NCBI GenBank assembly: GCA_019400425.1
Contig: JAFREE010000061.1
Span: forward strand, 1-64,000
DNA from: Hymenochaete sp. R1
Lineage: Eukaryota > Basidiomycota > Agaricomycetes > Hymenochaetales > Hymenochaetaceae
Reading direction: 5' to 3'
Length of the DNA: 64,000 nucleotides
The stretch's first letter is position 1, and each line of letters starts with the position of its first letter. This document shows, in pieces, positions 12,853 to 23,746 of the stretch. The notes under the pieces are model-generated. The model was not told the origin of the DNA, searched no databases, and saw only the letters and a program-made list of their open reading frames with translations. Position numbers and translations under genes: made by a program.

Positions 12853-13755
12853 ATGTCTTCGTCTCAGAACAAGCGTCCGTACTCGTACTCTGACAACGAG
12901 GCTAGCGCGGAGCTTGACGCCCCAGGCATGGCTGCTAGGATATCAGGTCGTAAAGCGAGGCGTATCAAAGCTGATCAGGAAGCCAAACGACTCCATTCGC
13001 CCGATAACAAGAATGAGCTCGTCCAACACGCCACTCGCCTGGTAGTGACCGGCTCGGCATTTTCGCGGATGCTGCGTAAATTGCACGACTCGCAGAAGAA
13101 AGAGTCGGCGAGGTACGACTTTGGCCTTGCCAAAGACTTGGTCGAGATCGACGAGGATGACAAGGTAATACGTCTCCTCGTCGAATTCGGCGAATACGAT
13201 GAGCTGTTCAAGCTTGGATTGGGCCTCAAGGGCGCGTCCTTCGTCAACGACAAGAAGGTAGCGGATCTCGGTCGTGAGGAATTTGTCAAGCAGGCGAAGG
13301 CGCTCGCGGAATGCTTGGAAGCCTCCGTGCGTCGGTTGGCCAGCATCGGCGATACTCACTTCCTAGAACTCCATCGAATCTATATCGAGAAGGCCGAGGA
13401 CGGGTTCTCCTCGTTCACGCTTCCTTGGAGCAAGTACGAGAAGGTTGCTGATCTGGAGAAGGCTCTGCAACTTCGACTTCTTGCCCGCGTGCTGGGCGCC
13501 TATTTGTACATTGCGCACTTGGCGACGAGTGAGTCCGAAATCAAGAAAAGCTTTGGTGATGAAATCGTCAGTGAACTCGCTGTGTCCCGGGATGACGACA
13601 AGGTGGACGTAGTGGAGAAAGCTTTGGGCGACAACCCTTATCGTATCAAGAGATGCCTTGTGCCCAATTTGACGATTCAGGAAAGGGGTAACGACTCGTT
13701 GAAAGGATTCATGGATAACGTCTTACGTAGTTCCAAGGTTGAGCTGGAAGTGTAG
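12853..13755 (+). CDS. Unrecognised 300-residue intronless protein (intact member of a local gene pair)
   Basis: A single open exon from the ATG at 12853 to a TAG at 13753. I do not recognise the family. It has a Ser-rich, basic N-terminus with a possible nuclear-localisation cluster (GRKARRIKADQEAKR), then an alpha-helical, charged body without membrane segments or signal peptide. Repeated DDKV-type turns (near residues 100 and 255) and a C-terminal SLKGFMDNVL helix are the most regular features. A CT-rich leader precedes the ATG, as expected for an expressed basidiomycete gene. A decayed paralogue lies 0.9 kb downstream in the same orientation, which shows the frame is real protein-coding sequence. 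Function unknown. Confidence 0.75.
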   Translation: MSSSQNKRPYSYSDNEASAELDAPGMAARISGRKARRIKADQEAKRLHSPDNKNELVQHATRLVVTGSAFSRMLRKLHDSQKKESARYDFGLAKDLVEIDEDDKVIRLLVEFGEYDELFKLGLGLKGASFVNDKKVADLGREEFVKQAKALAECLEASVRRLASIGDTHFLELHRIYIEKAEDGFSSFTLPWSKYEKVADLEKALQLRLLARVLGAYLYIAHLATSESEIKKSFGDEIVSELAVSRDDDKVDVVEKALGDNPYRIKRCLVPNLTIQERGNDSLKGFMDNVLRSSKVELEV

Positions 13756-13879
13756 TCTTGAAATATCGGAGTAAGAATTGTTGCCGCGTAAATGATGTTC
13801 AAGTTGTTACTGGTAGTAGAATTAGAGGTAGGTTAGAGAAATATAGTTATTTAAAATTCAGTTGAAATCCATTCGTAAT

Positions 13880-14380
13880 CCTCACCGGTAACTATCAAGC
13901 CCCCCAGTGCTTGTCTGAAGTAGGCAGGAGTTCGATATTAAGAGAAATGATTGAGCACGGTCGATGCTTTCATCGTGATTGACTCCTGAGATGACATCAT
14001 GAGCCTCCGGAGAAGGGATAGTCGTCATAACTCTGAGGAACAAGAGTCCTTTCGATTCTTCATCCGTGTCCAAAATCCTACCGAAAGATGATATCAAACG
14101 AGCTGGCCATTTTTCGAAATGTAAGTCCGGTCCTTCAGCGTTCCTTGCAAAGGTGTACTTCGTCTATAGAGGCGGAACTCCTTTGCTCTTAGCAGATACA
14201 CACGCTGGACGCCACTTACATACAGCACGAGCAACCGCCTCCGGTATCTCGTCACGAACGCATTCAACTGGTATATGACTCGGAGATCTTGTTCGTAGAT
14301 CGCCTTTGCCGTGATAAATTTATAAGTAGCTGCAAAGGTTGCGATTGGGTAGTTGAACCCAAGCTGGCTTCGCAACCAGC
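13880..14380 (-). pseudogene. Possible relic of a karyopherin (transportin-3/Mtr10-like) gene
   Basis: Minus-strand frames 14375-14220 and 14100-13882 look like fragments of real protein. The first has FAATYKFITAKAIYEQDLRV, resembling the FAAQT..KI block of Mtr10/transportin-3. The second has WPARLISSFGRILDTDEES and then LLFLRVMTTIPSPEA, resembling the WxxLVxxFG...LLEFLTVLPEE block that follows it in that family. There is a plausible GTAAGT donor between them. No complete gene can be built, and neighbouring conserved parts are missing. The resemblance is from memory and weak; it may be chance. Confidence 0.25.
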
Positions 14381-14684
14381 CTGAGGTTCAAAGCATGCTA
14401 AGGCTCTTCCAAAACTGGCACTTTAACGGCGCAAAGGAATGGAGCTTTCTTGAGGGTCCCCGAAACCACTATGCAAGAAGACCGTGGGAAGGAAGAACGC
14501 GCATCCTGCAATGCTGCAAGACGTGTATGTAAAGGACTGTGAGTTAGAGAATAGTAGATCAGCAAACAAGCAGATAACTTCGAGTCTCGTCTCTGTACCA
14601 TCAAGCCCCATTTCATCCCCATCCTCGAGCGAGCCCTCCCTCCAATTTTGATAAAACCATCTCTATCCCAGTACTTCCTTTGAC

Positions 14685-15525
14685 CATGTCCCAAAAGCGA
14701 AAGTCAGAGAACAGAGAGTTCTGCTCCCTCTCCCTCTCCTCACCCCACCGGCGCTGAAGCCACAGGCAGTCGCAAGCAACAGCAGCGGGAGGAGCACAAC
14801 CTTATGCAGTGAGCTCACCGTATGACTGTGTCTGGAATGGCTTTCCCGATCGCATTGCACAATTTCATACCGCGCAGAAGAAAAAGCCGGAGGAATTTCA
14901 TAGCGAGATCGCCGATAGATTAGTGAAGGTCGATAGCGATACGACAATCAACGGTTTCCTCGAGCTGCTCATTCCTCGTGATAAGGCCCTCAAGCTTTGT
15001 CTGGGTCTCGAGACGCTCGTTCGTGATGATAAGAAGCTTGCGGATATGGGTCGTGAGGCATTTATTGAGCAGGCAAAAGCACGGAAGCAGCTCTGCGTCG
15101 TTTTGCTACCATCGGTGAATCTCATTTCCTCGGGCTACACGATGACTATGACAAGAAAGCCGACAAAGGGCTCTCCTCGTCCACGCTTCCTTGGGGCACG
15201 TACGAGAAGATCGCTGACTTGGAGAAGGCCCTGCAGCTCTGACTTCTTGTGCCTCGTCGGATCCTACTTGTATATCACACATCTGGCAGGATCCTGGAAT
15301 TACGTTGACAAGTCTAACATCAAACATATTGTCAACACACTCTCACCAATCTTAGATGACAATAAGGTGAATACAATTGAAGAGTCGTTTGGTACTTATA
15401 CACAGTTCCGTTACGTGGAAATCAGCGTGGGGAGTGGAATAAGCAAAGAAAGGGCTGGACTTGCTTTGAAGGGGTTTTTGAACAGCGTGTTACTAAGCAA
15501 CTACAAGGTCGAAGTAGAAGCATAG
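14685..15525 (+). pseudogene. Decayed tandem paralogue of the 12853-13755 gene
   Basis: Similarity to the upstream gene runs in three reading frames. The ATG at 14685 starts MSQKRKSE, comparable to MSSSQNKR upstream. Segments SGMAFPIALHNF, then IADRLVKVDSDTT and GLETLVRDDKKLADMGREAF, match the paralogue, but the frame shifts between them. At about 15080 a net loss of about 13 nt shifts the frame; the shifted frame reads RRFATIGESHFL and LPWGTYEKIADLEKAL, again matching the paralogue, and ends at a TGA (15240-15242) that replaces a CGA arginine codon. A further 2-nt loss restores the first frame, giving GSYLYITHLA through to KVEVEA and the final stop. A long open frame (14809-15525) survives by chance. 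It is clearly a pseudogene unless the changes are sequencing errors. Confidence 0.8.
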
Positions 15526-15981
15526 TCGCCGCTACGGGTTGTAGAGAAGAGGTCTTTACTGTTCACATATGCCAGTGGACGATGTTGTTACTGGCAATAA
15601 TAAAAATATACATAAGTATAGACATACGCAGTGATTGGATGCATCATATGACATCTTTGATTAAAAACTCACCTCCTACTTAGAAGTTACTGAGTGCATT
15701 TTCAAAGGTAGTACAGGTTCGAAGACAAGAGGCAGTTGTGCGCAGTCGACTTGATTCATCGCCTTTCGTGCTTACGTCACGTGTCTATGGAGACTTCTAA
15801 CTTTGCTGCACTGCTCAACGCTTCAGCGCTCTCACACCACACATCTTACCAGCACATACGAAAACATTGTAACGACGACCACGACCTTCTACACCGGGTC
15901 TGGTCAAAGAGTTCTTCCTTTTCTTCATTTGTCTCTGTATCGTCCCCGTCGAAGCACTCGCAACGCACGCTTATTTCCCCA
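15526..15981. other. Intergenic DNA and promoter of the PalI-like gene
   Basis: AT-rich end region of the pseudogene followed by the presumed promoter and leader of the gene starting at 15982. An upstream in-frame extension exists back to 15736 but is not conserved in character with the rest of the protein. Confidence 0.5.
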
Positions 15982-17999
15982 ATGGGCTGCCTTCGCCCCG
16001 CAACGCCTGGATTCATCGTCACTCTCGTTGCCACCATTCTACTTGCTATCGCCTCGTTCAATGTACCTATCAACAAATCAATATACTTCCTTAAAGCCTC
16101 TCTCAGCGTAGGCAGCGAGAGTGGCAATCTCACCCTCGGCACGTTAGGGTACTGCCTGGAGCTGTCATCCAACGGCACGACTTGCTCAAAGCCATCAGTC
16201 GGTTACAATTTTGATCTCAACGGCCTCGTAGGCGACAATACGAAGATCCAAATACCTACGGTCGTAGCTAAGTGGATCACAGATGGTACGTTCATATCAG
16301 CTGGTTCTATGAGAATGAGTTATTCAATCATGTATTTTGTAGCACTATTTCTTCACGTCATTGCTCTATGTTTAGCTGCGGGTTCGGCTCTGTTTGGTCT
16401 GCTCGCTCATGTACGAGAGATGAGCATGACTTGCTGTTCTTCCTGCGTTTCAGGCTTCGCGGCGACCGTAGCCCTCGTGGCATTTGTTTTTGACATCGTT
16501 CTCTTTTTCCTTGTGAAAAAGCGTGTCGAGTCCATTGATGGAACCGCAAGTTTTGGAACCGCTGTATGGCTTACTCTCGCGGCGTGCGTTATTGAGCTTC
16601 AAGTTTGATTTGACGCATCTCACTGATTCGAATGGTGTTTCTGCAGCTGGGTTCTTCTGTTCTTTTCCGGATGCGTGTATGCATGTGGCCGATGTTGCAT
16701 GCGTCGTAGACCACGTTCTGGCGACGGGCGCATGGATAACAGTTGGATGGACAGATTTGCTCGAAACAACGATCCGACGTCGCAGCATGCCGAGCAGATG
16801 CGCCTGGATGCTGTTAAAGCCGAAGCAGACCGCAAAGCAAGAGCGAAGAATGAAGTTGGCTTACCCGCATTCCCTGAACGCGACGATGCCATTCGACCGT
16901 TGAAGGGCGGGGGAGACTCCGAGGAGGATATCACGTCACCCTACAGAGACACCGCAGCAGCAGCAAGTCCTCGGATGGGAATGAGGAGGCAGGGCAGTGC
17001 AAACACCGGAACTACGGCTGGCCCAGGTCAGTCGTATAGGGGTGGATATGCCCAGGCGGCTCCTGGTACTCGCGCCGTGGACGAGTTCTATACACCTTCT
17101 CCTGCTTCTCCAGCACCCACCAGTGCGAACACAGGCTACCCACCCAATAGGCAATACTCTGGGAGTACCACTAGGTCTCCACCGCCCGGGTTAAGTGGTT
17201 TAGGTACCGCGGCAGCAGTCGGGGGAGCTGCTGCAGGGGCTGGTTATTTGGCGTCGAATCAAAGTCCTGGTCACTCACAATACCCGAGTGGCGCTGCATA
17301 CGGGCATACAAATGGTGGATCAACATGTCAGTCTGTTTGTAACCTATGTTTTGGATAGAAGCTTAATATACTCTCCCAGATCACACGGCCGCAACGACGG
17401 GGCATCAACAGTACCCAACCCCGTACTCTCAAGGGGGTGGAGCTCCGTACTCCGACCCTTTTTCGTCGGCTGGAATGGCTATCCCTACTGCAGGAGCTTA
17501 TGCTTCTCCTACACAGACGCCCGCTCCTTCACAGCCATACGCAGATCCGTACTATCAACAACAAGACACCAACAACGCGTACGGCGCGTATCCTGCAGCA
17601 TCGAACGCCTATGGTAGCCATGACTACTATGGGGGCGGACAGGACCATACCGCCAGCAACGATGTCAACTATGGATATGCGATAGGCGGATACGATCAAA
17701 CGCAACAACAGCATGGTCAGCAGCAGGACAGGAGCTATTCTCTTGGTGGAGCAGGGTACGGGACTAACGTTGTTCCCGACTCCATGAAACCTGGGAGCCC
17801 TGCAAATGCCGCGGCGTACACGTCACCGTACGGGACGCATGCTACGTCGAGCAGCCCTCCGCCAATGCCTGTTGCCACGTCATCACACCCGTCCGGTCCT
17901 CGACAACCGGGTGACGGGAGCTATGAGGATAGCCCGCCTGGTTACGAGGCGGGGTCGGGGCCTTCAGTGCATGTACCAGCTTGGGGTCATAAAAGCTGA
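15982..17999 (+). CDS. PalI/Rim9-like four-helix plasma-membrane protein (pH-response or SUR7 family)
   Basis: Exons 15982-16285, 16343-16583, 16647-17326 and 17380-17999 give 614 residues. The first intron (GTACGT...TAG, 57 nt) has no stop and keeps frame, so it can be read through; splicing it out joins a cleaner second membrane helix. The N-terminal ~210 residues have the family layout: a helix at about 10-35, a long extracellular loop with N-glycosylation sites and cysteines, then three helices, ending in a CGRCC cysteine cluster that may be palmitoylated. The remaining ~400 residues are a disordered cytosolic tail rich in Gly, Ser, Tyr, Pro and Gln. In ascomycetes PalI/Rim9 assists PalH/Rim21 in ambient pH sensing. 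The role in basidiomycetes is less certain. The start at 15982 (MGCLRPATPG) puts the first helix next to the N-terminus as in homologues. Confidence 0.8.
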
Positions 18000-18647
18000 G
18001 GCGGTGTGACACAATGAAGCGAGGAAATAATCGAATGGCAGAGACCTGTTTTGTTTTTGGACGCTTATGCGCGATGATTCATCTGTTTGCCTTGACTCAC
18101 GCTGTCCTTTCCATCTTTTTGATCATCGTTTCCACACGTTTAAACCTATCCACATTGATTTATCTATGAACTATTTCAAACCTTCGCAAACCTTCACTAC
18201 TTCTGCGTGTCGTTATTCGCTACCTTTTTTCCGTCTTTTACCTATCCCCCAGCACTTTGGTAATAGCAAGTTTGGTTCGAAAGGCTGGAGGCGACGGTGG
18301 TTTGGCAATACCCTCCTGTACATTCTCTTTCGCTAATATCTATGTTTCGCTTTCGTGAATGAACTACTTAAGCTTGTATTGTATTATAGGAAATGATCGA
18401 CCGATGCAAATGAGCATATGCATATGGAGGAGAAAGTTGTCGGTTAATTGGATTCGCTTTAGGGACATTCGCAAATGGGCGCAGAGCTCATTCCCCGAAC
18501 ACTCCATCTATGGCGCGTATGTATGCTTGAACGTCCTAGGCATTGTATATGAATCAAATAAGTTGATCTCACATCAATAGTATTAAAAGTATAATCCAAT
18601 TAATCAAGAAATAGAGCTCGCAAAATAGAAAATATATTATACTAGGA
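18000..18647. other. Convergent 3' intergenic region
   Basis: Non-coding DNA between the ends of the PalI-like gene (plus) and the MYND gene (minus); AT-rich, presumably holding both 3' untranslated regions. Nothing else recognisable. Confidence 0.6.
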
Positions 18648-20805
18648 TCACTGCACGAATCGGGGTCCTTTAAATAACGCATTGGGAAGCTCTTTGCGAA
18701 TCATGGCGCCTACTTCCTCGGTCAAATCGTCCTCTGTCAAAGTCTTTGCAAACTCTGGTCCAGCACCGGTGCTTGTAAACGAATGGAGGGTTCCTGCGAT
18801 GCGATCCGCTATGTAATCCACGATGACCGATAGGTTCATACGTCGGTCTTTTACCTCGGTCCACGGGAAGAAAAGCGGGACGTATATTTCTTCAAAAGAG
18901 GTATCCACATGCATGATTTTGAGAAACACTTGATTGGAAATACCGGACCTCTCGCGGGCGAGGGCAGTGTTTCGAAGGTGGGTGGAGACTGTTCTCCAGG
19001 GTGCTTTCTTGATATGTAGCGCATCGTCTTCAGAGATTTCTGCGTCGTGAAGATTGTAGCTGAAACAAATATGATACTTGGGCGTCGACAAATCCGCATT
19101 CGAGTCTGCCTGATCAATGGTGTCCTTGTCAAGTAAATGCTTGGACAACTTGTAAAGGGCATGCGAGATAACTGATGTTTTGTCGCTCGCCGAAAGACGA
19201 AAGAAATCCGTATCGTCTACCACTGAAATGGTTTGACTCGTTGCTCACACATCAAGTTATAAAGAGGCTCACTTTTCTGAATGGAAATTCTCCTACAGAA
19301 CGGTTTGTGATCCTTCCAGGCTGCCTTCTGGCAAGGTCTCGAACAATAAGAAACCGTCTCACACTGACCGCATTTTTGCATCCTGGACGGCACGGTATGA
19401 ACCTTACAAAATGGCTGGAAGGAAACGAATCAGTACGCTCACGACAGACGAGTATGACCTTACATTTGCGCAACACACATGGAAGATTTCGTACCCATTC
19501 GCTTGGATGTGTTTTAAGACCAGATTTGGGAGGAAATTGCGCGAAAACGAGTCCCAGACATCCCCACCTTCAAGTCCGTATTTCATGACTATGATTCTAA
19601 AGCGGCGGAAGACAGCGTCCAAAAGAGACTTTCGATGAAGCTGTACGCCAATGGACTTGCTAAGCATACTGAGGTCTTCTTCAAGTATGCTTCGCCTTTC
19701 CAAAAACCAATTCTGTGGGGTGAATATCATACGTAACGCCTTTTTATTTAGCTCCGAAAAGCTGCGAGACGAGCCTGAAAGTGTACAGCTGAGGTTGCAG
19801 GCAAGTAAAGATAAACAAGCCTTGAAAGAGTGTATGGATTCAATCGCCCTCGTATCTCATGGAAAGCGGTATTGGCAAAGGAGGAAATCCACTGCATGGG
19901 CGATGATACCTCGTCGCTGCAGGACGCTACAAATCAACCTGGTGTAGTCGTCGTATTGGGATGTGCCGAACACCATCAGAGTGTACCAGAAGATACATGT
20001 GCTCTCTCGCGGTGTACCGTTGCGATAATATCTCCGCAGTTTTTTCAGAAGACCGAAGAAACTGTCGACAATCTCGTCTGCATTGTCAAAAGTATGGCAC
20101 AAAGCCGATGTAAGATTGGCGGTTTCGAAAGGCCCTTCGCGGTGGATATATGATCTAAGATTTTTGAACACAACCAATGTAAGGTCCACATCCGGATAGT
20201 CATAAAAGTCGTACCATAGATCCGCAACTATGGCTGCCATGTCTTTACCGCATTTGAGCGATTCCGGTGTATCCCCAATGTGTTGCTTCACAATTTCGAG
20301 ATATCTGAGCGAGGCCTCAATCATCGGTCCTGAACCCTTGACCTTCGCAACGGGATCAGACTGATATGCTGAAACGACCTTCTTCAGCGTGCTGGGTCCA
20401 CGTAGGCAGGCCCACTCAGCCTTTTGAGCCTTTTGCGACGACGAAAACAGGCATGTCGAGTCACCGAGCACTTTGATGACTTGGCACGATCTGTTGAAGC
20501 ATTGGAGTCTTTCTAAAGCGCAGGAATCTTGATGGTGAGTGTTGGCGATGTACTCGCAAGCACAATTGAATATCACATCCAGACTTTCGGGATGAAAGCG
20601 GCTGATAGGATGCCCGGCTTCCGCAGACGAGCAAAACATGTTTAGATCTTTGAGGCAATTACCTCCGCTTTGATGGGCATTCTGATGAAGTTATTATGTT
20701 AGCAGAGTTGAAGCGATGAATCATAGTTAGTGCACATACGTTTAGACTTTTTGTGGTATCCTCCATAGTATTACAGCTGGGTAATGCAGGCGACGAGCTC
20801 ATCAT
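18648..20805 (-). pseudogene. MYND zinc-finger protein gene with one in-frame TGA
   Basis: Minus-strand exons 20805-20740, 20681-19464, 19414-19273 and 19222-18648 splice in phase (donors GTATGT, GTAAGG, GTGAGC) to 667 codons. The MYND finger lies around residues 424-470: CCANPFC, KCGQCETVSYCSRPCQKAAW, then KDHKPFC, with all the expected Cys/His ligands. The N-terminal ~400 residues are helical and resemble the long N-terminal half of mushroom MYND proteins; the C-terminus is conserved in character too. The frame is broken only by TGA at 19859-19857 (codon 297), with coding character continuing directly after it. Either this is a recent nonsense mutation or base error, or a weak 72-nt in-frame intron (GTGGAT...CAAG) removes it. 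Function of these proteins is unknown; MYND fingers bind proline-rich partners. Upstream ATG at 20802 is an alternative start. Confidence 0.7.
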
Positions 20806-21348
20806 TGGCTATCGGTTCCTAGCCGTAAATTGCCTCCGTATTTGACGATAATGAGACAGAAAGATGAGAAAGCGTAACTTCAAATGTAGAGTATGCCAGT
20901 GAAGTTCATTTTCTGCCGCTAAAAATGGGACAACGATAAAACCCGTGACATCAGCTCGTTTGCTATTCTTAACAAGAACAAACAAAAACGCGTCGCAGCC
21001 ACGCCAGCCTTGAATATCACTCCTCTACACGTCGTACGCAAGGGATTGCAAGGGAAAGTAAGATCCAGATTTTGAATGCGTCCTACAGACTGGGGGTAAT
21101 TGGGTGGTGACAAGGCTATTTTGAGTTAAACAACACGAGAGGCACAATGAAGACGAATTTGAATGGTGAGAGTCAGATTCGAGTCGACTGCTTCAAGTGC
21201 TTGCTTAGTCGTGTGAGAAATATTTAAGATCGTCGCATTATGTCATGCCCAAAACACGTAAATAGTAGTAAACACATACGCGAATTTGGTGATATCTCAA
21301 GCTCAACTCGCTTACTGATTCGCACTCTGGCTATTCCCTCATTGCAAT
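20806..21348. promoter_or_regulatory. Divergent promoter region between the MYND gene and the RSC9-like gene
   Basis: 543 bp of non-coding DNA between two oppositely oriented start codons. No strong motif stands out by eye. Assignment as a promoter rests on position. Confidence 0.45.
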
Positions 21349-23567
21349 ATGAGCGCGCAAATAGCATCCAGCAGCAGTGCTGTAGGGCGAGCGCTAAAAC
21401 AATATCAGTCGATGGCTCCAGTACAAGGCCAACCTTTGACCAACTTTCAGTCCAGCTTCAACGCACAACAACGAACGGTCGCGTCAGGAGCGATGGGCAC
21501 GACTGGTGGGTATGCACCACGCACGCATCAAACACTGAGGGATGATTACGAACGTGAGTAGCAGCAGTACTTTATCATTCATATCCTTCAACCCCTTCGA
21601 CTTGATTACAGGATGGTACACTGAGTCTACGCCTTCGAATCGTATGCTGCTCGCTCTTAAATCAGGTATTGAGTCGGAGATTGCTTGGGCTCTCGAACGA
21701 CTATGCCGCCTTAGTTGCAATGATCAATTCACACTTTCGTCTATTCCGGGGCTCATCGACGTGCTTTTCGAATGGCCGGAGTGGTTTCTGGACCAATACG
21801 GTGCGCCGCAGCCAGCGCTTTTGAACCCTGGCCGTTCGAACCCGTTGCGTTCGCCAAAACAGACAAAAGCTCAAATTTCTTCCCTTTTCGCCCCTTCCCT
21901 ATCGGAGACTCGCAGACGCCGGTACTCCCTTGAAGCCCTCTTCATTCTACGCAACGCAGCACTCGGCAGTCACAATGCTTCAGAGCTTTCTGCACACCCG
22001 AAGACCCGGACTCTCATTGTTCGGACCCTCAGTGAACTGGACTTATCGTCCGACGAGGCCACACAGTTCACTGTCTACACATTGGACCTTTTACATTGCT
22101 TAGCAGGTACCTACGTATTACCCGCTCCAAAAATTATGGTGTCTTCGAATAGCTTGAACCCTGTTAGAGCTCTCGAGGAACTTGCTGGGCATTCCCGAAA
22201 CCGGGCTATCATCATAAGCTCCCTTTCCGCTCTCACAACGCTACTCAGCATCCCCCAGAATGCCCCCCATAACTCGGAGAACTCGCCGGCGCTCAGCGCA
22301 TGCATTCGATACATCTCTCTTTACCAGGATACAACTCTCGTTGACGCATGTCTAAATTATTTCTACGCCCATCTTTCCTATCCTCCGATGACTAAAGCTT
22401 TCCTTCTCAGCCCTCAATTGCCTCAAACATTGAAAGTACTCGCGGGTTACATCCTTTCACAGCAGGGAAAGGAGACGGCCAGTTATAATTTAACGACATC
22501 CCATCGGTCCGTTCCTGGGCTAAAGGTAGACACAGTCGTCGACGATCTGACAACCGATGAAGTCAAGCGAATCGGTGCCCTATCAGAGCCCGATAGATGT
22601 CATGAATGGTGAGTCATTCTATATCACAAGTAGTAACACCTTGCTGATAGGAATTAGGTTGCGTGCTGCTATTAGGTCTAGCCCGGAAGAGGAAATGACG
22701 CAGGTTGAGTTTTGGAACTCGTACCGAGACTATTTTTCTTCGTTCCAAGATCGACACCCTTTGCTCCAAGCATCCGATGTGATCAAAGCTGTCACTATAA
22801 TCTACCCTTCGGCTCAAGCAATGGTTGTCGATGCACCAGTAAGAAAATTTATCATTCGTGGCATCTCAAAACGCAAGAAACTGGTTGTCAGCGAGCGTAA
22901 TAGGTGCAAATGGGATAGGGCCCAGTGCGACGCAACCGCTTTTACAACAACGGGCGAACTTCATGCTCACATCGTTCTCCATCATCTAGGCGGCTTAGAG
23001 GCTCCGGTGGAGAGCGAAGACGCGCCAGACTATTCGTGTAAATGGGCCAGTTGTCAGCATTCCGCCCCGTCGATAACGCTGCTTGCAATGCACGCGCGGA
23101 CGCATTTACCGCTAAAACTCGGCGAGGCTGCGACTGCCGGGAAAATCCCACATATTATTCTTGCCTCGACCGATGAACCTTATCCTCTGATTGATGCTAC
23201 TCAAAGGCCGCCGCCACCAGAACCCGACACTGTCGTCAAGTATCCATCCCCAACTCAGGATCCTCTCTCGGGCCCACTAGCGGCGCTGCTCATTCTTCGA
23301 ACTCTTTACCGCGCCTCTTTCGCATCGTCAGACGCCGCCCCGCGTGCAGACAACGAACACTTCGGGTTTCCAGGAGCTATCGAAGAATTGGAAGACCAGG
23401 AGGACGCCGGAATGGCCATTGATAATCAGTCGGAAACCGAACGGGAAGGCGAGCAAAAAGGCCGGCGTGCCTTTCTGGGAATACGTACACTCATGGAGGG
23501 TATACACATCAAGGATCAGGCTTTGATGGCTTGGGTCCACGAGATGGTTGACTCGGGTGGACTTTAA
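21349..23567 (+). CDS. RSC9-like chromatin-remodelling complex subunit
   Basis: Exons 21349-21553, 21612-22608 and 22658-23567 (donors GTGAGT, GTGAGT) give 703 residues. The body is an alpha-helical repeat-rich region (about 70-470), as in Rsc9 and its animal relative ARID2/BAF200. Two C2H2-like fingers follow: RCKWDRAQCDA...H..H near residue 483, and YSCKWASCQH...H.RTH near residue 527. The C-terminal ~120 residues include the LAALLILRTLYRASF helix typical of fungal Rsc9 proteins. No ARID domain is visible, as in yeast Rsc9. Expected role: accessory subunit of the RSC/PBAF-class SWI/SNF remodeller in the nucleus. Another candidate subunit of the same complex, a tandem-bromodomain protein, is encoded at 37137-39731. 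Assigned from remembered family features, not a search. Confidence 0.7.
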
Positions 23568-23746
23568 CTCCACATTGTGTTTCTCATTGAGGTTGTGTTT
23601 ACGGCTACCTTTTCTGAGATTGTCATTGCCCCAGTCATTTATTGTATAACAGGTTGTTTAATCTCGAGTCGACTTGAAGATTGAAGGTAAAGCTGGTACA
23701 TAGCGAACAATTCGGTTTCAGTGTCGTTGAAATTTATTCCAACGGA

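Noticed and set aside
12943..13359. Minus-strand open frames inside the 12853-13755 gene
   Set aside because: The paralogue shows conservation only in the plus-strand frame.
14809..15525. Calling 14809-15525 a functional 238-residue gene
   Set aside because: The middle third of the frame is read out of phase relative to its paralogue, and the homologous frame contains a nonsense codon.
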